A DNA stretch of 64,000 bases from assembly GCA_029565685.1 (NCBI GenBank), contig JAKQNR010000022.1:434001-498000 (forward strand). Reading direction: 5' to 3'. Within the stretch, counting starts at the first letter, position 1. Every line of letters begins with the position of its first letter. A program made the position numbers and the translations under genes. The DNA is from a bacterium (GTDB taxonomy: Bacteria > Zhuqueibacterota > Zhuqueibacteria > Residuimicrobiales > Residuimicrobiaceae). Under the pieces are notes generated by a model. It did not search any database. It saw only the letters and a program-made list of their open reading frames with translations, and had not been told where the DNA came from. Positions 1 through 14,025 of the stretch are shown piece by piece.

Positions 1-784
1 CAGCCACTTTTAACGGCGATTCGGGCTTGAGCAGCTCCTTGATGATGGGTTCCGATCCTCCAATGCCGGCAACCAGAACCTGCTTCAAGCCGATTTCCCG
101 AACTGCGTCCACAATGGCCAAAGCCGAGTCATCATTGATGCCAAAGGCGATGTCCAAGTCCGGATGCGCTTGCAACATGTCCTCTGCGGCGCGCAGCGCT
201 TTATCGCGAACGCCATAGCCGTTGACTTCCTGCAGCAGAACGGCTTGAGGAAAGACTTTACGCACTCCCTCGAGAAATCCCTGCTCCCGCTTGTCCACCT
301 CTGCGATGCCAACTTGGCCTACAATCCCTATGCGTGGGGATGAGCCGGAATGAATTTTTTTCCACTCGGCGGCCGCCGTTTCACCGGCCAATTGCCCGCC
401 TTGAAGATCTTCGCCGACAACGGTCGGCGCAACCGGCTCGCTGGGATTGATGTTGTAGGCGATGACCGGAATGCCGGCCTCTTTGATCTTTCGCAGCATT
501 TTGACCGCCATGCGACTGTCCAAAGGAGCGAACGCGATACCGTCGGGACGACGAATGATGAGATCCTCGACGATCTTCATCAGCCGCGCATTGTCGAAAT
601 TGGGATCCATCAGAGACAAGGTGAAGCCATGGATTTGGCTCAGGTGTTGCCATTCCGCGATTACCGCTTGAAAATAGGGATGAGCGCTGGTCATCACCGT
701 CAGTACAATATGCGGTTGTTTGGCAGGCCGGTGGCATGATAGCAGCATCAACAGACTTGAAATAATAAGCAGCGGTTTGCGCAT
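1..784 (-). CDS. Periplasmic sugar-binding lipoprotein, 3' end outside window
   Basis: The reading frame stays open from the ATG at 784 to the left edge, giving at least 261 residues with no stop. The N-terminus is a short signal peptide ending in the lipobox-like LLSC, so the mature protein should be a lipoprotein. The body reads as a periplasmic binding protein of the ribose/LacI type (Peripla_BP_4 class): VLTVMTSAHPYF near residue 30, RRPDGIAFAPLD, then AGIPVIAYN, and a second lobe with IGIVGQVG and DIAFGINDD. Such proteins deliver sugars to ABC importers or to sensor kinases. A good ribosome site (GGAG, seven bases before the ATG) supports this start. Partner permease and ATPase genes are not in the window. 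The ligand cannot be told. The family call is firm. Confidence 0.85.
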   Translation of the reverse strand, partial: MRKPLLIISSLLMLLSCHRPAKQPHIVLTVMTSAHPYFQAVIAEWQHLSQIHGFTLSLMDPNFDNARLMKIVEDLIIRRPDGIAFAPLDSRMAVKMLRKIKEAGIPVIAYNINPSEPVAPTVVGEDLQGGQLAGETAAAEWKKIHSGSSPRIGIVGQVGIAEVDKREQGFLEGVRKVFPQAVLLQEVNGYGVRDKALRAAEDMLQAHPDLDIAFGINDDSALAIVDAVREIGLKQVLVAGIGGSEPIIKELLKPESPLKVA

Positions 785-1083
785 TCTTCACTCCGATGGG
801 ATTTTCACTGAATGGCAATTTTCGAATTATTTTTTCCGTGCGTCAATTTAAGCAGCCTGACATTTTGATGCAAGCCAAGTTTTTTAAGGAAGAAAAGAAC
901 ATACTGCCTTTTTTGCCATCTTTTGTTTTATTCCGATCGCCTTCATGCAAAAAAGTCCATTGACAAAGACGAGCAAAGGAAGCCAGACTTTTTGCGCATA
1001 AAAAATACGGCTTTGTGCTTGATTTTTGTCCGGCGAATCGCTAACTTGCAACTTGTTTAACCTGCATGCATTTCGAGAACTCT
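785..1083. other. Divergent intergenic region
   Basis: About 300 bp of AT-rich sequence separates the minus-strand binding protein from the plus-strand MscS gene. It holds the ribosome site of the binding protein at its left end and a plausible plus-strand promoter at 1019-1047. I see no ORF worth calling, no terminator and no strong repeat here. Confidence 0.6.
1019..1047 (+). promoter_or_regulatory. Putative promoter for the MscS-type channel gene
   Basis: A TTGATT hexamer at 1019-1024 is followed, after 17 bases, by TAACTT at 1042-1047. The same TAACTT -10 hexamer recurs at 58502. The distance to the ATG at 1084 is about 30 bases beyond the expected start of transcription. This is pattern-based only. 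Confidence 0.4.
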
Positions 1084-3525
1084 ATGAATCAAAAGTGGGT
1101 TGTCATAAGCCTGCTGGCCTGCTGGTGGACCGGCCTGTTCGCCCAGGCCGACTCGGGTTCACGCTTATCAGCCGGCGTTCGGTCTGAGGCCGTCACCCTG
1201 GCTGCGGACTCTGGCAGGGCGCGTTTTAACCGATTCTCGGGCAGGCGTTCGATCTATGAACAGGTGCTGCCGATCGGACAAAAATTGGCCTTGAGCGACT
1301 TTATCCTGAGGGTCGAGAGGATAGACGATCAGATCAATTCCATTGCCGACAGCACAAGATTGAGATTCGATGTCGTGGCCTTGAGCCGGCGTATCGATGA
1401 TATTGCTCAGGACATCAGCCTGATTCGGCAGAACACCAGGGGGCGCACACTTTCGCTGAACATGAAAAATCTCTTTCTCTATCAGAACCTAGCCTCTGAA
1501 CTGGATCAGGAAAACGCTCGTATTCGAATACGTACCACGGAACTGTATGATCGCGTCTACCGCGCCAAGGTGAACTTGAAGTCTGTTTTATCCGATACGG
1601 TATTCAAGCGCCCATACGCCAACAACGGACCTCAGAACGAGTTAGACTTTAAACTCTTGCGTTTAAAACGAAAATGGACGCGCATTGATTCATTGACGCG
1701 AGTCAGCATCGACAGCCTTAATTCCCTCAAAATCAGGATCGCGGACAATTCGATGAATTTGTCCTCCATGCTCAACATAATGGAGTTTCGACTGGATAGG
1801 TCCGGACAACAGCTGTTTGGGCCTGAGACCAGCGTGATATGGCGCAAAGCCGCCTCCCGTTCCACATCCACGGAATCAGGGAGAAAGCCGGTCTCTGTTT
1901 TCACCGGCGAGCAAAAGGCCATCGGTTATTACCTCCGGCATACAAAAGGAGAGCGGGTGGTGATCCTGATTCTGGCCGGGCTGCTGCTCCTTTGGCTGTA
2001 TGGCAAACGGAACCTGCTTAAAAGAATTGCCGGGCAAAGAGAGCAGTTCGATTTTCTGCGCTTGCGTTATTTGACCAAGCATCCGATCCTTGCTCTGCTG
2101 CTGATTGTGCTCTGTCTGATGCCCTTTTTTGACATGTATGCGCCCACCTCGTTCAACGCCATTGAGCATCTGCTGGTTCTGGTACTGGCGTCGGTCTTTT
2201 TTTATCAATTGGAGGAGCGCCGGTTCTGGAGATGCTGGATCAGTCTGACTTTGCTGTTCTTGGCCCTGTTCATCACCCAATTCGCCCTTGAACCCTCTTT
2301 AGCGGTTAAAATCTGGCTGATGATTTTGTACGCAGCTACGCTGTGGTTGGCCGCCCGCTTTCTCAGGGCGCTCCATCAATGGCGGCCAAGGGCTAAATGG
2401 ATAAAGATAGCCGTCAACATCGGCATGGGGCTTGTCGGTTTGGCGATGGGTTGCATTGTTTTCGGCAGGATCTCCCTCTCGGGCATCCTCGGCTTTGCCG
2501 GGCTCTATGCCATCACTCAGGCGATGGTGCTGCCTATGTTCATCGCCATCCTGGTCGAATTGATCGTCCTGCAGGTGCAGAGCAGCCGGATGAAACGAGG
2601 CGTCCATCGCTCCTTTGAGCTCTCTCCAGTGATCGATAAAATTAAAACTCCGTTGCTCCTGATCGCCGCTCTCCTTTGGGTGATTATGCTTGTGTCCAAT
2701 TTGAATCTGTACCATGTGCTCTATCAACGGCTGGTTCGGTTTCTCACCGTCTCCAGAACCATCGGCAGCATTTCTTATCAACTGGTCAGCGTCCTTTGGC
2801 TGTTCGCTGTGATCTGGCTGGCTCATATTCTGCAATGGCTGGTGAGCTTTTTCTTCGGAGATCCCGGAAACGAGGGAGACGACTTGAGTCCGCTCGCCAA
2901 GAAACAGCAATCGAGGTTGTTGATCCTCCGGCTGTTGGTGCTGATCGGCGGCTACCTGTTGGCGGTCGCTGCATCGGGATTGCCCTTGGATAAGCTGACG
3001 ATCCTGCTCGGCGCTTTGGGCATCGGCGTCGGCATGGGCTTGCAGAATGTGGTGAACAACTTTGTCTCCGGCATCATATTGATCTTTGAGGGCGCTTTTC
3101 AAATCGGCGACCAAATCGAGATCAGCGGGCAAGAGGGCAAAGTCAAAGAGATCGGCCTGCGGGCCAGCACGTTGAGCACCGCCGATGGGGCTGATGTGAT
3201 TATACCCAACGGCAGCATTCTTACGCAAAATATCGTCAATTGGACCTACAGCAATGACGACAAGCGGGTGCTGATCCATTTCGCCCTGTCCGGCAAAGAA
3301 TTGGATGCCAACCTGATCGATGAGACCATCAACACCGCCCTCGCGGCCATTCCGCAGGTGGCTGCAAAACGAAAACCCGTCATTCTGTATACAAAGGTTA
3401 CCCAGGATTCCTGCTGGTTGACCGTTCGCTTCTGGAGCAAGGTTCATCAGGCTGATGCCGTTAAAAGCGAAGCGATCCTGCGGCTCCATGCCGCCTTTGC
3501 TGCTCACAAGATCGAATTCAAATGA
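1084..3525 (+). CDS. MscS-family mechanosensitive channel with large N-terminal domain
   Basis: The 813-residue product should be an inner-membrane channel that opens under membrane tension to release solutes on hypo-osmotic shock. From the ATG at 1084 the protein begins with a signal peptide (MNQKWVVISLLACWW...FAQA); an upstream in-frame ATG at 1066 would bury it, so 1084 is preferred. Residues of about 25-280 form a charged, partly coiled-coil periplasmic region. About ten hydrophobic segments follow. The MscS core starts near residue 640 with the glycine/alanine-rich pore helix LGALGIGVGMGLQ and continues with VVNNFVSGIILIFEGAFQIGD and VIIPNGSILTQNIVNW. The architecture resembles MscK/MscM-like channels, though shorter than E. 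coli MscK. A PfkB kinase gene follows 74 bp downstream. Confidence 0.9.
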   Translation: MNQKWVVISLLACWWTGLFAQADSGSRLSAGVRSEAVTLAADSGRARFNRFSGRRSIYEQVLPIGQKLALSDFILRVERIDDQINSIADSTRLRFDVVALSRRIDDIAQDISLIRQNTRGRTLSLNMKNLFLYQNLASELDQENARIRIRTTELYDRVYRAKVNLKSVLSDTVFKRPYANNGPQNELDFKLLRLKRKWTRIDSLTRVSIDSLNSLKIRIADNSMNLSSMLNIMEFRLDRSGQQLFGPETSVIWRKAASRSTSTESGRKPVSVFTGEQKAIGYYLRHTKGERVVILILAGLLLLWLYGKRNLLKRIAGQREQFDFLRLRYLTKHPILALLLIVLCLMPFFDMYAPTSFNAIEHLLVLVLASVFFYQLEERRFWRCWISLTLLFLALFITQFALEPSLAVKIWLMILYAATLWLAARFLRALHQWRPRAKWIKIAVNIGMGLVGLAMGCIVFGRISLSGILGFAGLYAITQAMVLPMFIAILVELIVLQVQSSRMKRGVHRSFELSPVIDKIKTPLLLIAALLWVIMLVSNLNLYHVLYQRLVRFLTVSRTIGSISYQLVSVLWLFAVIWLAHILQWLVSFFFGDPGNEGDDLSPLAKKQQSRLLILRLLVLIGGYLLAVAASGLPLDKLTILLGALGIGVGMGLQNVVNNFVSGIILIFEGAFQIGDQIEISGQEGKVKEIGLRASTLSTADGADVIIPNGSILTQNIVNWTYSNDDKRVLIHFALSGKELDANLIDETINTALAAIPQVAAKRKPVILYTKVTQDSCWLTVRFWSKVHQADAVKSEAILRLHAAFAAHKIEFK

Positions 3526-3599
3526 TCCGGATTGAATCACCTTTCATGGAACTCTTCTTGCGAATGGACCGACAGAAATAGAAAGAGGAGATTGATCAA

Positions 3600-4478
3600 T
3601 TGGAGTCTTTTGACGTTATACTCATCGGGCATGTAACCAGAGATGTTCTGATCAACGGCGATGCAGAAACCCACCAGACCGGCGGCGCTGTCTATTACGG
3701 GGCTGCGCCGCTGAAAGCGCTCGGCCTACGAGTGGCGGTGAGGACCAAACTCGCGCATCAGGACCAGGATTTGCTGGAGGAGTTTCATCAGCAGGACATT
3801 CCCGTTTTCGCCCTGCCGAGTCGGGAGACGACTCGAATCACCATCACCTATCCGTCCGGCGACGGCGAACGACGCAAATTTTTTATCGGCGCTGTGGCAG
3901 ATCCTTTCGCGATAGAGGATGTCGCCGACCTTCAGGCCGCCATCATTCATCTCTGTCCGCTGATGCAGGGAGAGATCTCCGCCGAGATCGTCCGCTTTCT
4001 TTCTGAACGGGCAAAATTAGGGCTCGATGTTCAGGGTTTTGTTCGGGTTCGAAATGGGGATACCCTGCGCTCCTCTGCGTGGGAAGAAAAGCAGAACGTC
4101 CTGCCTTTTATTCATTATCTCAAAGCGGATCAGCGGGAGGCCGAGATTTTAACCGGACTGCAGGATTTGCATCAGGCCGCAGAGCTCCTGGCCTCCTGGG
4201 GACCGCGGGAAGTACTGCTCACCCACAAAGAAGGCGTTCTGCTGCTTGCGGACGGCTGTTTTTATTCCGCGCCGTTCACCAGCCGCGAACTGACCGGCAG
4301 AACCGGTAGAGGAGACACTTGTATGGCCTCTTATCTCGGCAGACGGTTGACCCATTCGGCGGATCAAGCCTGTCGATTCGCCGCCGCTGTAGTGTCCGTC
4401 AAGTTGAAGCAAGCCGGTCCTTTTCGAGGGGACCTCCATTCCGAACATGCCATCCGCACTGTCTTGGGGGATTTTTAA
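3600..4478 (+). CDS. PfkB-family sugar or nucleoside kinase
   Basis: This 292-residue protein is a ribokinase-fold ATP-dependent kinase. The N-terminus has the GHVTRDV segment and the glycine pair TGGAVYYGA typical of PfkB substrate binding. The C-terminal PfkB signature TGRTGRGDTCMASYLGRR carries the catalytic base Asp239 and the anion hole. The phosphoacceptor, a sugar or nucleoside, cannot be told from sequence. Translation starts at TTG (3600) behind a strong AGAGGAG ribosome site; no ATG sits nearby in frame. The DUF6454-like secreted protein gene follows 69 bp downstream. Confidence 0.88.
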   Translation: MESFDVILIGHVTRDVLINGDAETHQTGGAVYYGAAPLKALGLRVAVRTKLAHQDQDLLEEFHQQDIPVFALPSRETTRITITYPSGDGERRKFFIGAVADPFAIEDVADLQAAIIHLCPLMQGEISAEIVRFLSERAKLGLDVQGFVRVRNGDTLRSSAWEEKQNVLPFIHYLKADQREAEILTGLQDLHQAAELLASWGPREVLLTHKEGVLLLADGCFYSAPFTSRELTGRTGRGDTCMASYLGRRLTHSADQACRFAAAVVSVKLKQAGPFRGDLHSEHAIRTVLGDF

Positions 4479-4547
4479 TGAACCGAAGCGCGGCCTTGAT
4501 CGGTTTGGGCACTGGTCGCGGCGCTTCCGGGTTGAAGAGGTGACTTT

Positions 4548-5462
4548 ATGAAACGTTGGTATGCCGCGCTCTGCACCCTATGCTTCTGCCTTATGCTTTT
4601 CACCCATTCTTCGGCGAATGAAAAGATCCATCGCTTCCTCGGCCTGACTAAAAATACGCCGTTCACTCTGGTGGACAAAATTGAGTGTCGATTCAATACG
4701 TATCATCCGCAGGGTCTGTTAAAAATCGGCGATCATTTTATTCTCAGCTCGGTGCAGATATTGGAAGGCGCCCAACCCTATGCCCAGCCTGATGAACAGG
4801 GGTATGATCGCTCCCCCGGTCGCGGTATCGGTCATCTCTTTAAAGTGGATGCGGAAGGGCGCTTGATCAAAGATCTGCAACTGGTGGAAGGGAACCAGTA
4901 TCACCCCAGCGGCATCGATTTCGACGGCAGCTACATCTGGGTCAGCCTGGCTGAATATAGACCCAACAGCCGCTCCACTCTGTTCAAAGTAGACACGGAT
5001 CTCGATCGGGCTGAGAAGATGTTCACTGTCCGTGATCACATCGGCGCTTTGGCCTGCAATCGGGATCTGCAGCAGGTTTACGGTTTCAGCTGGGGATCAC
5101 GCCGGGTTTACTGCTGGACGACCGCAGGAATCGAGCTCTACCGTTACAACAATCCCAGCCATTTCCTTGATTATCAGGATGCTAAATATATCGGCCGGGA
5201 TCTGGTGTTGGTCAGTGGTTTAAATAAGTGGTTGATCGACGGTCCTGAAAACTCCAGGACCGTCGATATCGGTGGACTGGCGTTGATCCGTCCCAGCGAC
5301 GGAAAAATCATCCATGAAGTTCCGCTTAACCTTCATGCCCTCGATGGAGGCACAATGACCCGCAATCCCATGGATGTCGCCAGTGAAAACCAAAGCCTGC
5401 AATTCTATTTCGCTCCGGAAGATAATCAGACCACCATCTATGTATTCCGGCCTGCGTTCTGA
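4548..5462 (+). CDS. Secreted beta-propeller-like protein, probably DUF6454
   Basis: The 304-residue product has a clear signal peptide (residues 1 to about 23) and then repeated beta-rich stretches with patterns such as YHPQGLLKIGDHFILSSVQ and YHPSGIDFDGSYIWVSLAEY, which read as blades of a propeller. The overall pattern matches what I recall of the DUF6454 family, whose function is not known. It is probably periplasmic or secreted. It lies 51 bp upstream of an OPA-family transporter and in the same direction as a sugar kinase, so a role in sugar or sugar-phosphate use is possible but unproven. Confidence 0.6.
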   Translation: MKRWYAALCTLCFCLMLFTHSSANEKIHRFLGLTKNTPFTLVDKIECRFNTYHPQGLLKIGDHFILSSVQILEGAQPYAQPDEQGYDRSPGRGIGHLFKVDAEGRLIKDLQLVEGNQYHPSGIDFDGSYIWVSLAEYRPNSRSTLFKVDTDLDRAEKMFTVRDHIGALACNRDLQQVYGFSWGSRRVYCWTTAGIELYRYNNPSHFLDYQDAKYIGRDLVLVSGLNKWLIDGPENSRTVDIGGLALIRPSDGKIIHEVPLNLHALDGGTMTRNPMDVASENQSLQFYFAPEDNQTTIYVFRPAF

Positions 5463-5513
5463 CGCCGCCGGAATTCGCGAACCGCTCATGTTTTTCTGCA
5501 ACGGGAAGATAGA

Positions 5514-6866
5514 ATGAAAAACGCGCTTACTTTTTTTCTCCCCGGAAAGGATCATCCGAGGATCGAAGATGAGAACGAGGTGAACAGGCTTTTTAAAAAC
5601 AAACGCATATCCGTCATGCTGGCCATTACTCTGGGCTATGCGCTCTATTACACCTGTCGTTTGCCTCTTTCTATCGTAAAAAAACCGTTGCTGGATGCCG
5701 GCCTGCTGTCCGCCGTGGATCTGGGCAATATCGGCTCCGCTTTCCTTTACACCTATGCGTTCGGCAAGTTTTTCAACGGTTTTATATCAGACTATCTGAA
5801 TATGAAAAAGGTGTTGCCCGCTGTTTTGCTGCTCTCGGCGCTGATCAACCTCGTAATGGGCCAAACCCTGTTGATTTGGTTCTGGATCGTGCTTTGGGGA
5901 ATCAATGGTTGGTTTCAGGGATTCGGGTCGCCGGGCAGCGTTGTTTCCATGTCGCAATGGTTCAGCAATAATGAACGCGGCCGTTTCTACGGCCTCTGGA
6001 GCACCGCCCATTCCCTGGGTGAGGGATTGACCTTTCTGATCACCGCCGCCCTGGTGAGCGCTTTCGGCTGGCGCGCCGGCTTTTACGGACCTGGACTTTT
6101 TTGTCTGTTTCTCTCTGTGCCGATGTATCTGGCCATGGCGGATAGGCCGCAGACGCTCGGCCTTCCCTCTGTGGCGGAATGGCGCAAAGACCATGGCGAT
6201 GCCGGCGACAAAGCTCACGGCGCAACCTCGACCATTGCACAAGCGCAAATGAAGATCTTTAAAATGCTTCCCATCTGGATACTCGGCTTGGCCAGTGCAA
6301 CCATGTATGTCACGCGTTATGCCATCAACAGTTGGGGCATCCTCTATCTACAGGAGATCAAAGGTTATTCACTGGTCGAAGCAGGCGGCATTCTCGGTTT
6401 AAACACCATCGCCGGCATTGCCGGCTGTATCGCCTATGGATTCATCTCGGACAAGCTGTTTGCCGCCCGCCGGCCTCCGGCGACTCTGATCTTCGGCGTT
6501 CTGGAAGTGCTGTCCCTGCTGATTATTTTCACCGCTCCGGCTGGAAAACCGGTGATTTTGACCGCCGCTTTCGTTCTTTATGGCTTTACTCTCAGCGGCA
6601 TTCTCGCTGCGCTGGGCGGCCTGTTCGCCACAGACATTGCGCCGAAAAAAGTGGCAGGAGCGGTCATGGGATTCATCGGCGTGTTCAGCTATCTCGGCGC
6701 CGCTGTTCAGGAACAGATCAGCGGTTATCTCATCGATCACGGCACCACTCTGGTGAACGGCGTTCGCCATTATGACTTTACTCAGGCCATCTATTTTTGG
6801 GTCGGCTCTTCGATCATTTCCCTCATTCTCGCCACGACGCTGTGGAAGGTCAAGCCGGCTGAATAG
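5514..6866 (+). CDS. MFS transporter of the OPA (GlpT/UhpT) family
   Basis: This 450-residue protein has about twelve hydrophobic helices. The segment YALYYTCRLPLSIVKKPLL near residue 45, the FGKFFNGFISDYLN loop and WGINGWFQGFGSPGSVVSMSQWF are the hallmarks of organophosphate:phosphate antiporters such as GlpT, UhpT and the sensor UhpC. The family exchanges glycerol-3-phosphate or hexose phosphates for inorganic phosphate across the inner membrane. The exact substrate cannot be assigned. The start ATG at 5514 has the ribosome-like site GGGAAGATAGA. It closes a group of four same-strand genes that starts with the MscS channel. Confidence 0.88.
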   Translation: MKNALTFFLPGKDHPRIEDENEVNRLFKNKRISVMLAITLGYALYYTCRLPLSIVKKPLLDAGLLSAVDLGNIGSAFLYTYAFGKFFNGFISDYLNMKKVLPAVLLLSALINLVMGQTLLIWFWIVLWGINGWFQGFGSPGSVVSMSQWFSNNERGRFYGLWSTAHSLGEGLTFLITAALVSAFGWRAGFYGPGLFCLFLSVPMYLAMADRPQTLGLPSVAEWRKDHGDAGDKAHGATSTIAQAQMKIFKMLPIWILGLASATMYVTRYAINSWGILYLQEIKGYSLVEAGGILGLNTIAGIAGCIAYGFISDKLFAARRPPATLIFGVLEVLSLLIIFTAPAGKPVILTAAFVLYGFTLSGILAALGGLFATDIAPKKVAGAVMGFIGVFSYLGAAVQEQISGYLIDHGTTLVNGVRHYDFTQAIYFWVGSSIISLILATTLWKVKPAE

Positions 6867-7005
6867 CTGTTTTTAAACGCCTCTTTAAAAGCTGAAAAAT
6901 TGGCAGCTCGGTGTAAGGCTTGGAATCAGCAGGCAATGAACGATTGCGGGCGCAATATACGGGCTAAATTCAGCGCAATCCTATGCCTGGGGAGAAAGGC
7001 AGTAA

Positions 7006-11106
<4,101 letters not shown>

Positions 11107-11200
11107 CAGCCTGCCTGGAAAGTCTGGGCTGATCGTGTGAAACATTCGACAGTAACCCAATCACCCTTTATGATGAATTCTCTTTTCTGAGGGAGGTTCT

Positions 11201-12670
11201 GTGTCCTTACGACTTTTTCTGCTGCCATGGGCATTTATTTTTTCGCTGTCCTGCAGTGAAAGCAATGAGCCTCTGAGGCAAGAAAAAAAACTTACCCGAG
11301 AGTTGAAAACGAAATTAATGGAATGCGATAATCGAGGAAAGTTGATATTTACTTTTTCCTCATTGGCCTATACGGTGGATTCTGATTGGGGACAGGGTGT
11401 TCCCAAAGTTGGAATGGAACGATTGGCGAAAATCGCCCATCGGCACAAAATCCCCATAACCTGGTTGATCGACCCAGGCTCCGGCTTGGCCATGAAGCAA
11501 AGAATCGATGAATGGCATCAAGAGTACGGTGACGACATCGGACTGATCTGGGGCCATTCGCATGCCACGCCTACGGCCTATCGCAATCCGCAAAAGGCAT
11601 TGGATTCGCTTCGTCTGCTTTTCCCCTGGTCAAAAGTAGATCTGGCGGCTGCCGGCTCTCGTTCTAATGCGCTGCTTCATGAAATAATGCAGGCCGGAAT
11701 GTCCTCTCTGTGGGGCTCCTGCTGGGAACAGGTGGGCATCGATCGCATCACGGATCGAGGCGCTCCATGGGGATTTTTTTATGCGGCAGATGACTGTTTT
11801 AAAATTCCGTCCTTGCTGAAAAGCGGCCTGGTCTCGGTAGAGTGGACTGCCCGGGATCTTCTGAAATCGATTCACTCTCATGCTCCGACCATTTATTCCA
11901 GCGACCCGGATGATGTCGGACGGACGGACCTATGTACGGGCGAAAATATTGAATACTGGAAGGGCTTTTTCGATAACTATATCCGCAATATCGCTCATAA
12001 TCCCGTGGTCTTTTTTCCCCAACATCAGGAATCCCATGAGATGGAATACAGCGATGCCTGCCGGGAGTTTTCGCCTGAAGAGGTCGCCAAATCCGAAAAA
12101 ATGCTGGATCTTTTTTTTACCCATGTCCGCCGCTACGATAATCTGGTAGAATTCATGACCGTTCCGCAAGCAGTCAATTTTTACCGTGATCATTTCACTG
12201 AGACTGAACCATGTGCGATGTTATTCGACGATATCCCCGCCGCCAAGCCGCCCTTCTGGTATGCTGCAAAAAGCAACCGCGCCTCAGGTCCCTGGCCCAG
12301 AACCCTCTTGTACTATGATAAGGAGTGTCAAGTCGTTTTTATCGAGGATCAAATAAAACCCATCTTGTTGCGCGACTATATCCATAACCGGCATGTGGAC
12401 GATCCGGATTTTTTTGCCGTGGCCCGAATACCGGAAATAAAGGTTAACACCCCCTGGGAACGAAGGGAATTCAACGATATTCCACTGGAGATTATCTCCG
12501 AACGGAACATGCCGTATGCCGCGGCATTATGGTATGATTTTAATCGGTTTAGAGTGGATGCTGTTGTAGGGGCGAAGTTTATCGGGCCGATTGAAAATTC
12601 GGTTTTATTATTAAGGCTTGACCTCATCAAAGGAGTAAACAAAATTTTTATAAAGTTGAAAAACACTTAA
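11201..12670 (+). CDS. Polysaccharide-deacetylase-like lipoprotein
   Basis: The 489-residue product starts at GTG behind a GGGAGG ribosome site. The N-terminus is a lipoprotein signal (FIFSLSCSES). The body has features of the NodB/deacetylase-like barrel: KLIFTFSSLAYTVDSDWG, where a catalytic Asp pair could sit, ITWLIDPGSG, then GLIWGHSHATP and an internal SRSNALLHEI segment. It is longer than typical deacetylases and its C-terminal 150 residues look like a separate beta-rich domain. I cannot assign a substrate. It lies 94 bp after the GH2 gene and shares its orientation, which suggests a role in glycan trimming at the cell surface. Confidence 0.5.
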   Translation: MSLRLFLLPWAFIFSLSCSESNEPLRQEKKLTRELKTKLMECDNRGKLIFTFSSLAYTVDSDWGQGVPKVGMERLAKIAHRHKIPITWLIDPGSGLAMKQRIDEWHQEYGDDIGLIWGHSHATPTAYRNPQKALDSLRLLFPWSKVDLAAAGSRSNALLHEIMQAGMSSLWGSCWEQVGIDRITDRGAPWGFFYAADDCFKIPSLLKSGLVSVEWTARDLLKSIHSHAPTIYSSDPDDVGRTDLCTGENIEYWKGFFDNYIRNIAHNPVVFFPQHQESHEMEYSDACREFSPEEVAKSEKMLDLFFTHVRRYDNLVEFMTVPQAVNFYRDHFTETEPCAMLFDDIPAAKPPFWYAAKSNRASGPWPRTLLYYDKECQVVFIEDQIKPILLRDYIHNRHVDDPDFFAVARIPEIKVNTPWERREFNDIPLEIISERNMPYAAALWYDFNRFRVDAVVGAKFIGPIENSVLLLRLDLIKGVNKIFIKLKNT

Positions 12671-12795
12671 ATATCGCTCGAATGACTGCGAAATGCCGCC
12701 CAGGCTTGTGAAAACAGCGTATTCGAAGAATGGGAATTTTCCCGTTGATTCTCGATCGTTTCTCAATCGTTCTCTTTGGCAAGGTAATGGAGTGT

Positions 12796-13560
12796 ATGAA
12801 GACATTATTCGATTTGTCCGGAAAAACAGCACTGATCACCGGATCCAGCCGTGGACTAGGAATGACTTTTGCCAGAAGTCTGGCTACAGCCGGAGCCCAT
12901 GTCCTTCTTAACGGCAGAAACAAGGATATTTTGGATGAATCCGTCTCAAACCTTCATGCGGAAGGGCTCTCCGCAGCCGGTATGGTCTTCGATGTAAGGA
13001 ACGAAGCTGAGATCCGACGGCAGATCGATTCGTACTATGCGCAGGGCCGTTCCATTGATATTCTGGTTAATAATGCAGGTGTTCAGATCAGAGGACCACT
13101 CGAAGAATTCACTGAAGAGAACTGGAGAAACGTGCTCGACGTCAATTTGACGGGCGTTTTTCTTGCTTCAAAAATTGTGGTTCCAAAAATGATAGAAAAA
13201 AAGGCAGGAAAGATCATCAATATATGTTCTGTGCAGAGCGAACTGGCCCGTCCGACCATTGCGCCGTATACTGCCTCCAAGGGCGGATTGAAGATGCTGA
13301 CCAAAGCCATGGCCACCGAATGGGGCCGGCACAATATTCAGGTCAATGCCATTGCACCGGGCTATTTTAAAACAGACATGACCCGGGCTTTGTATGAGAA
13401 TCCGACGTTCAATGCCTGGTTATGCTCACGCACGCCGGCCAATCGTTGGGGCGAGCCGGGGGAGCTATGCGGCGCAGTGGTCTTTCTTGCCTCCAGCGCG
13501 TCCAATTATGTGAATGGTCATATTCTCTATGTGGATGGCGGTTTGACCGCCTGCGTTTGA
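12796..13560 (+). CDS. Short-chain dehydrogenase, gluconate 5-dehydrogenase-like
   Basis: A classical SDR of about 254 residues. The NAD(P)-binding motif TGSSRGLG lies near residue 15, NNAG near 86, the catalytic serine in ICSVQSELA and the YxxxK pair in YTASKGG. Sequence style (GKTALITGSSRGLG, NILVNNAG-like, YVNGHILYVDGG) is closest to gluconate 5-dehydrogenase and related sugar-acid reductases. The frame extends up to 12730, but MKTLFDLSGKTALITG is the normal SDR beginning, so I place the start at 12796; ATG 12787 is an alternative. It follows the deacetylase-like gene by 125 bp. Substrate remains uncertain. Confidence 0.85.
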   Translation: MKTLFDLSGKTALITGSSRGLGMTFARSLATAGAHVLLNGRNKDILDESVSNLHAEGLSAAGMVFDVRNEAEIRRQIDSYYAQGRSIDILVNNAGVQIRGPLEEFTEENWRNVLDVNLTGVFLASKIVVPKMIEKKAGKIINICSVQSELARPTIAPYTASKGGLKMLTKAMATEWGRHNIQVNAIAPGYFKTDMTRALYENPTFNAWLCSRTPANRWGEPGELCGAVVFLASSASNYVNGHILYVDGGLTACV

Positions 13561-13663
13561 GCCCCTGGCCTCTTTACTGCGTGCAGTCATGAACCGGACC
13601 ATCCACCGGGCTAACCCAATAATTTTCTTGAATTCGTCAATAATTTTCAATAAATTTATTTTT

Positions 13664-13737
<74 letters not shown>

Positions 13738-13740
13738 CAA

Positions 13741-13817
13741 ATGCAAAAGCCATCGACAGGGCAATCCGCCAACAAACGGCGGATAGGTCTTGCGTTCGAA
13801 TCGCACCGGGCGTGCAA
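13741..13817 (+). pseudogene. Degenerate tandem tRNA-Arg copy
   Basis: Bases 13784-13817 repeat the tRNA 3' end (13707-13740) with 32 of 34 matches and an exact 77-base offset. The upstream part does not match the tRNA 5' half: no acceptor 5' strand or D arm can form. In about the place of the anticodon arm there is instead a perfect seven-pair hairpin, ATCCGCC/GGCGGAT, around the seven-base loop AACAAAC (13764-13784), which lacks the invariant U33. The unit is therefore unlikely to be a working tRNA. It may be a decayed duplication or an old attachment-site scar. Confidence 0.65.
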
Positions 13818-14025
13818 GAGCGTTTTTCGCTCCACGCCTTTTTCCTCTTTCTCATATTCTTTTCACCTTCATTCAAAGGGCGAGGGAAATGAACTTGTTT
13901 AACACCGTTTTACGCGTACATTTTTATCCTCGCCCTGCTTCAAGGCTGTTTTTCTCCCCGCCTCCATCGCATAGTCTACAACCGCCACCCAACAAGGCAA
14001 TGAATGCAGAAACGGAGATCGACTG

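Noticed and set aside
2299..3540. A 413-codon antisense frame over the MscS gene
   Set aside because: It is a shadow of a well-supported gene, with no motif of its own.
4479..4544. A 21-codon frame between the PfkB and DUF6454-like genes
   Set aside because: It touches the PfkB stop but has no ribosome site and no recognisable features.
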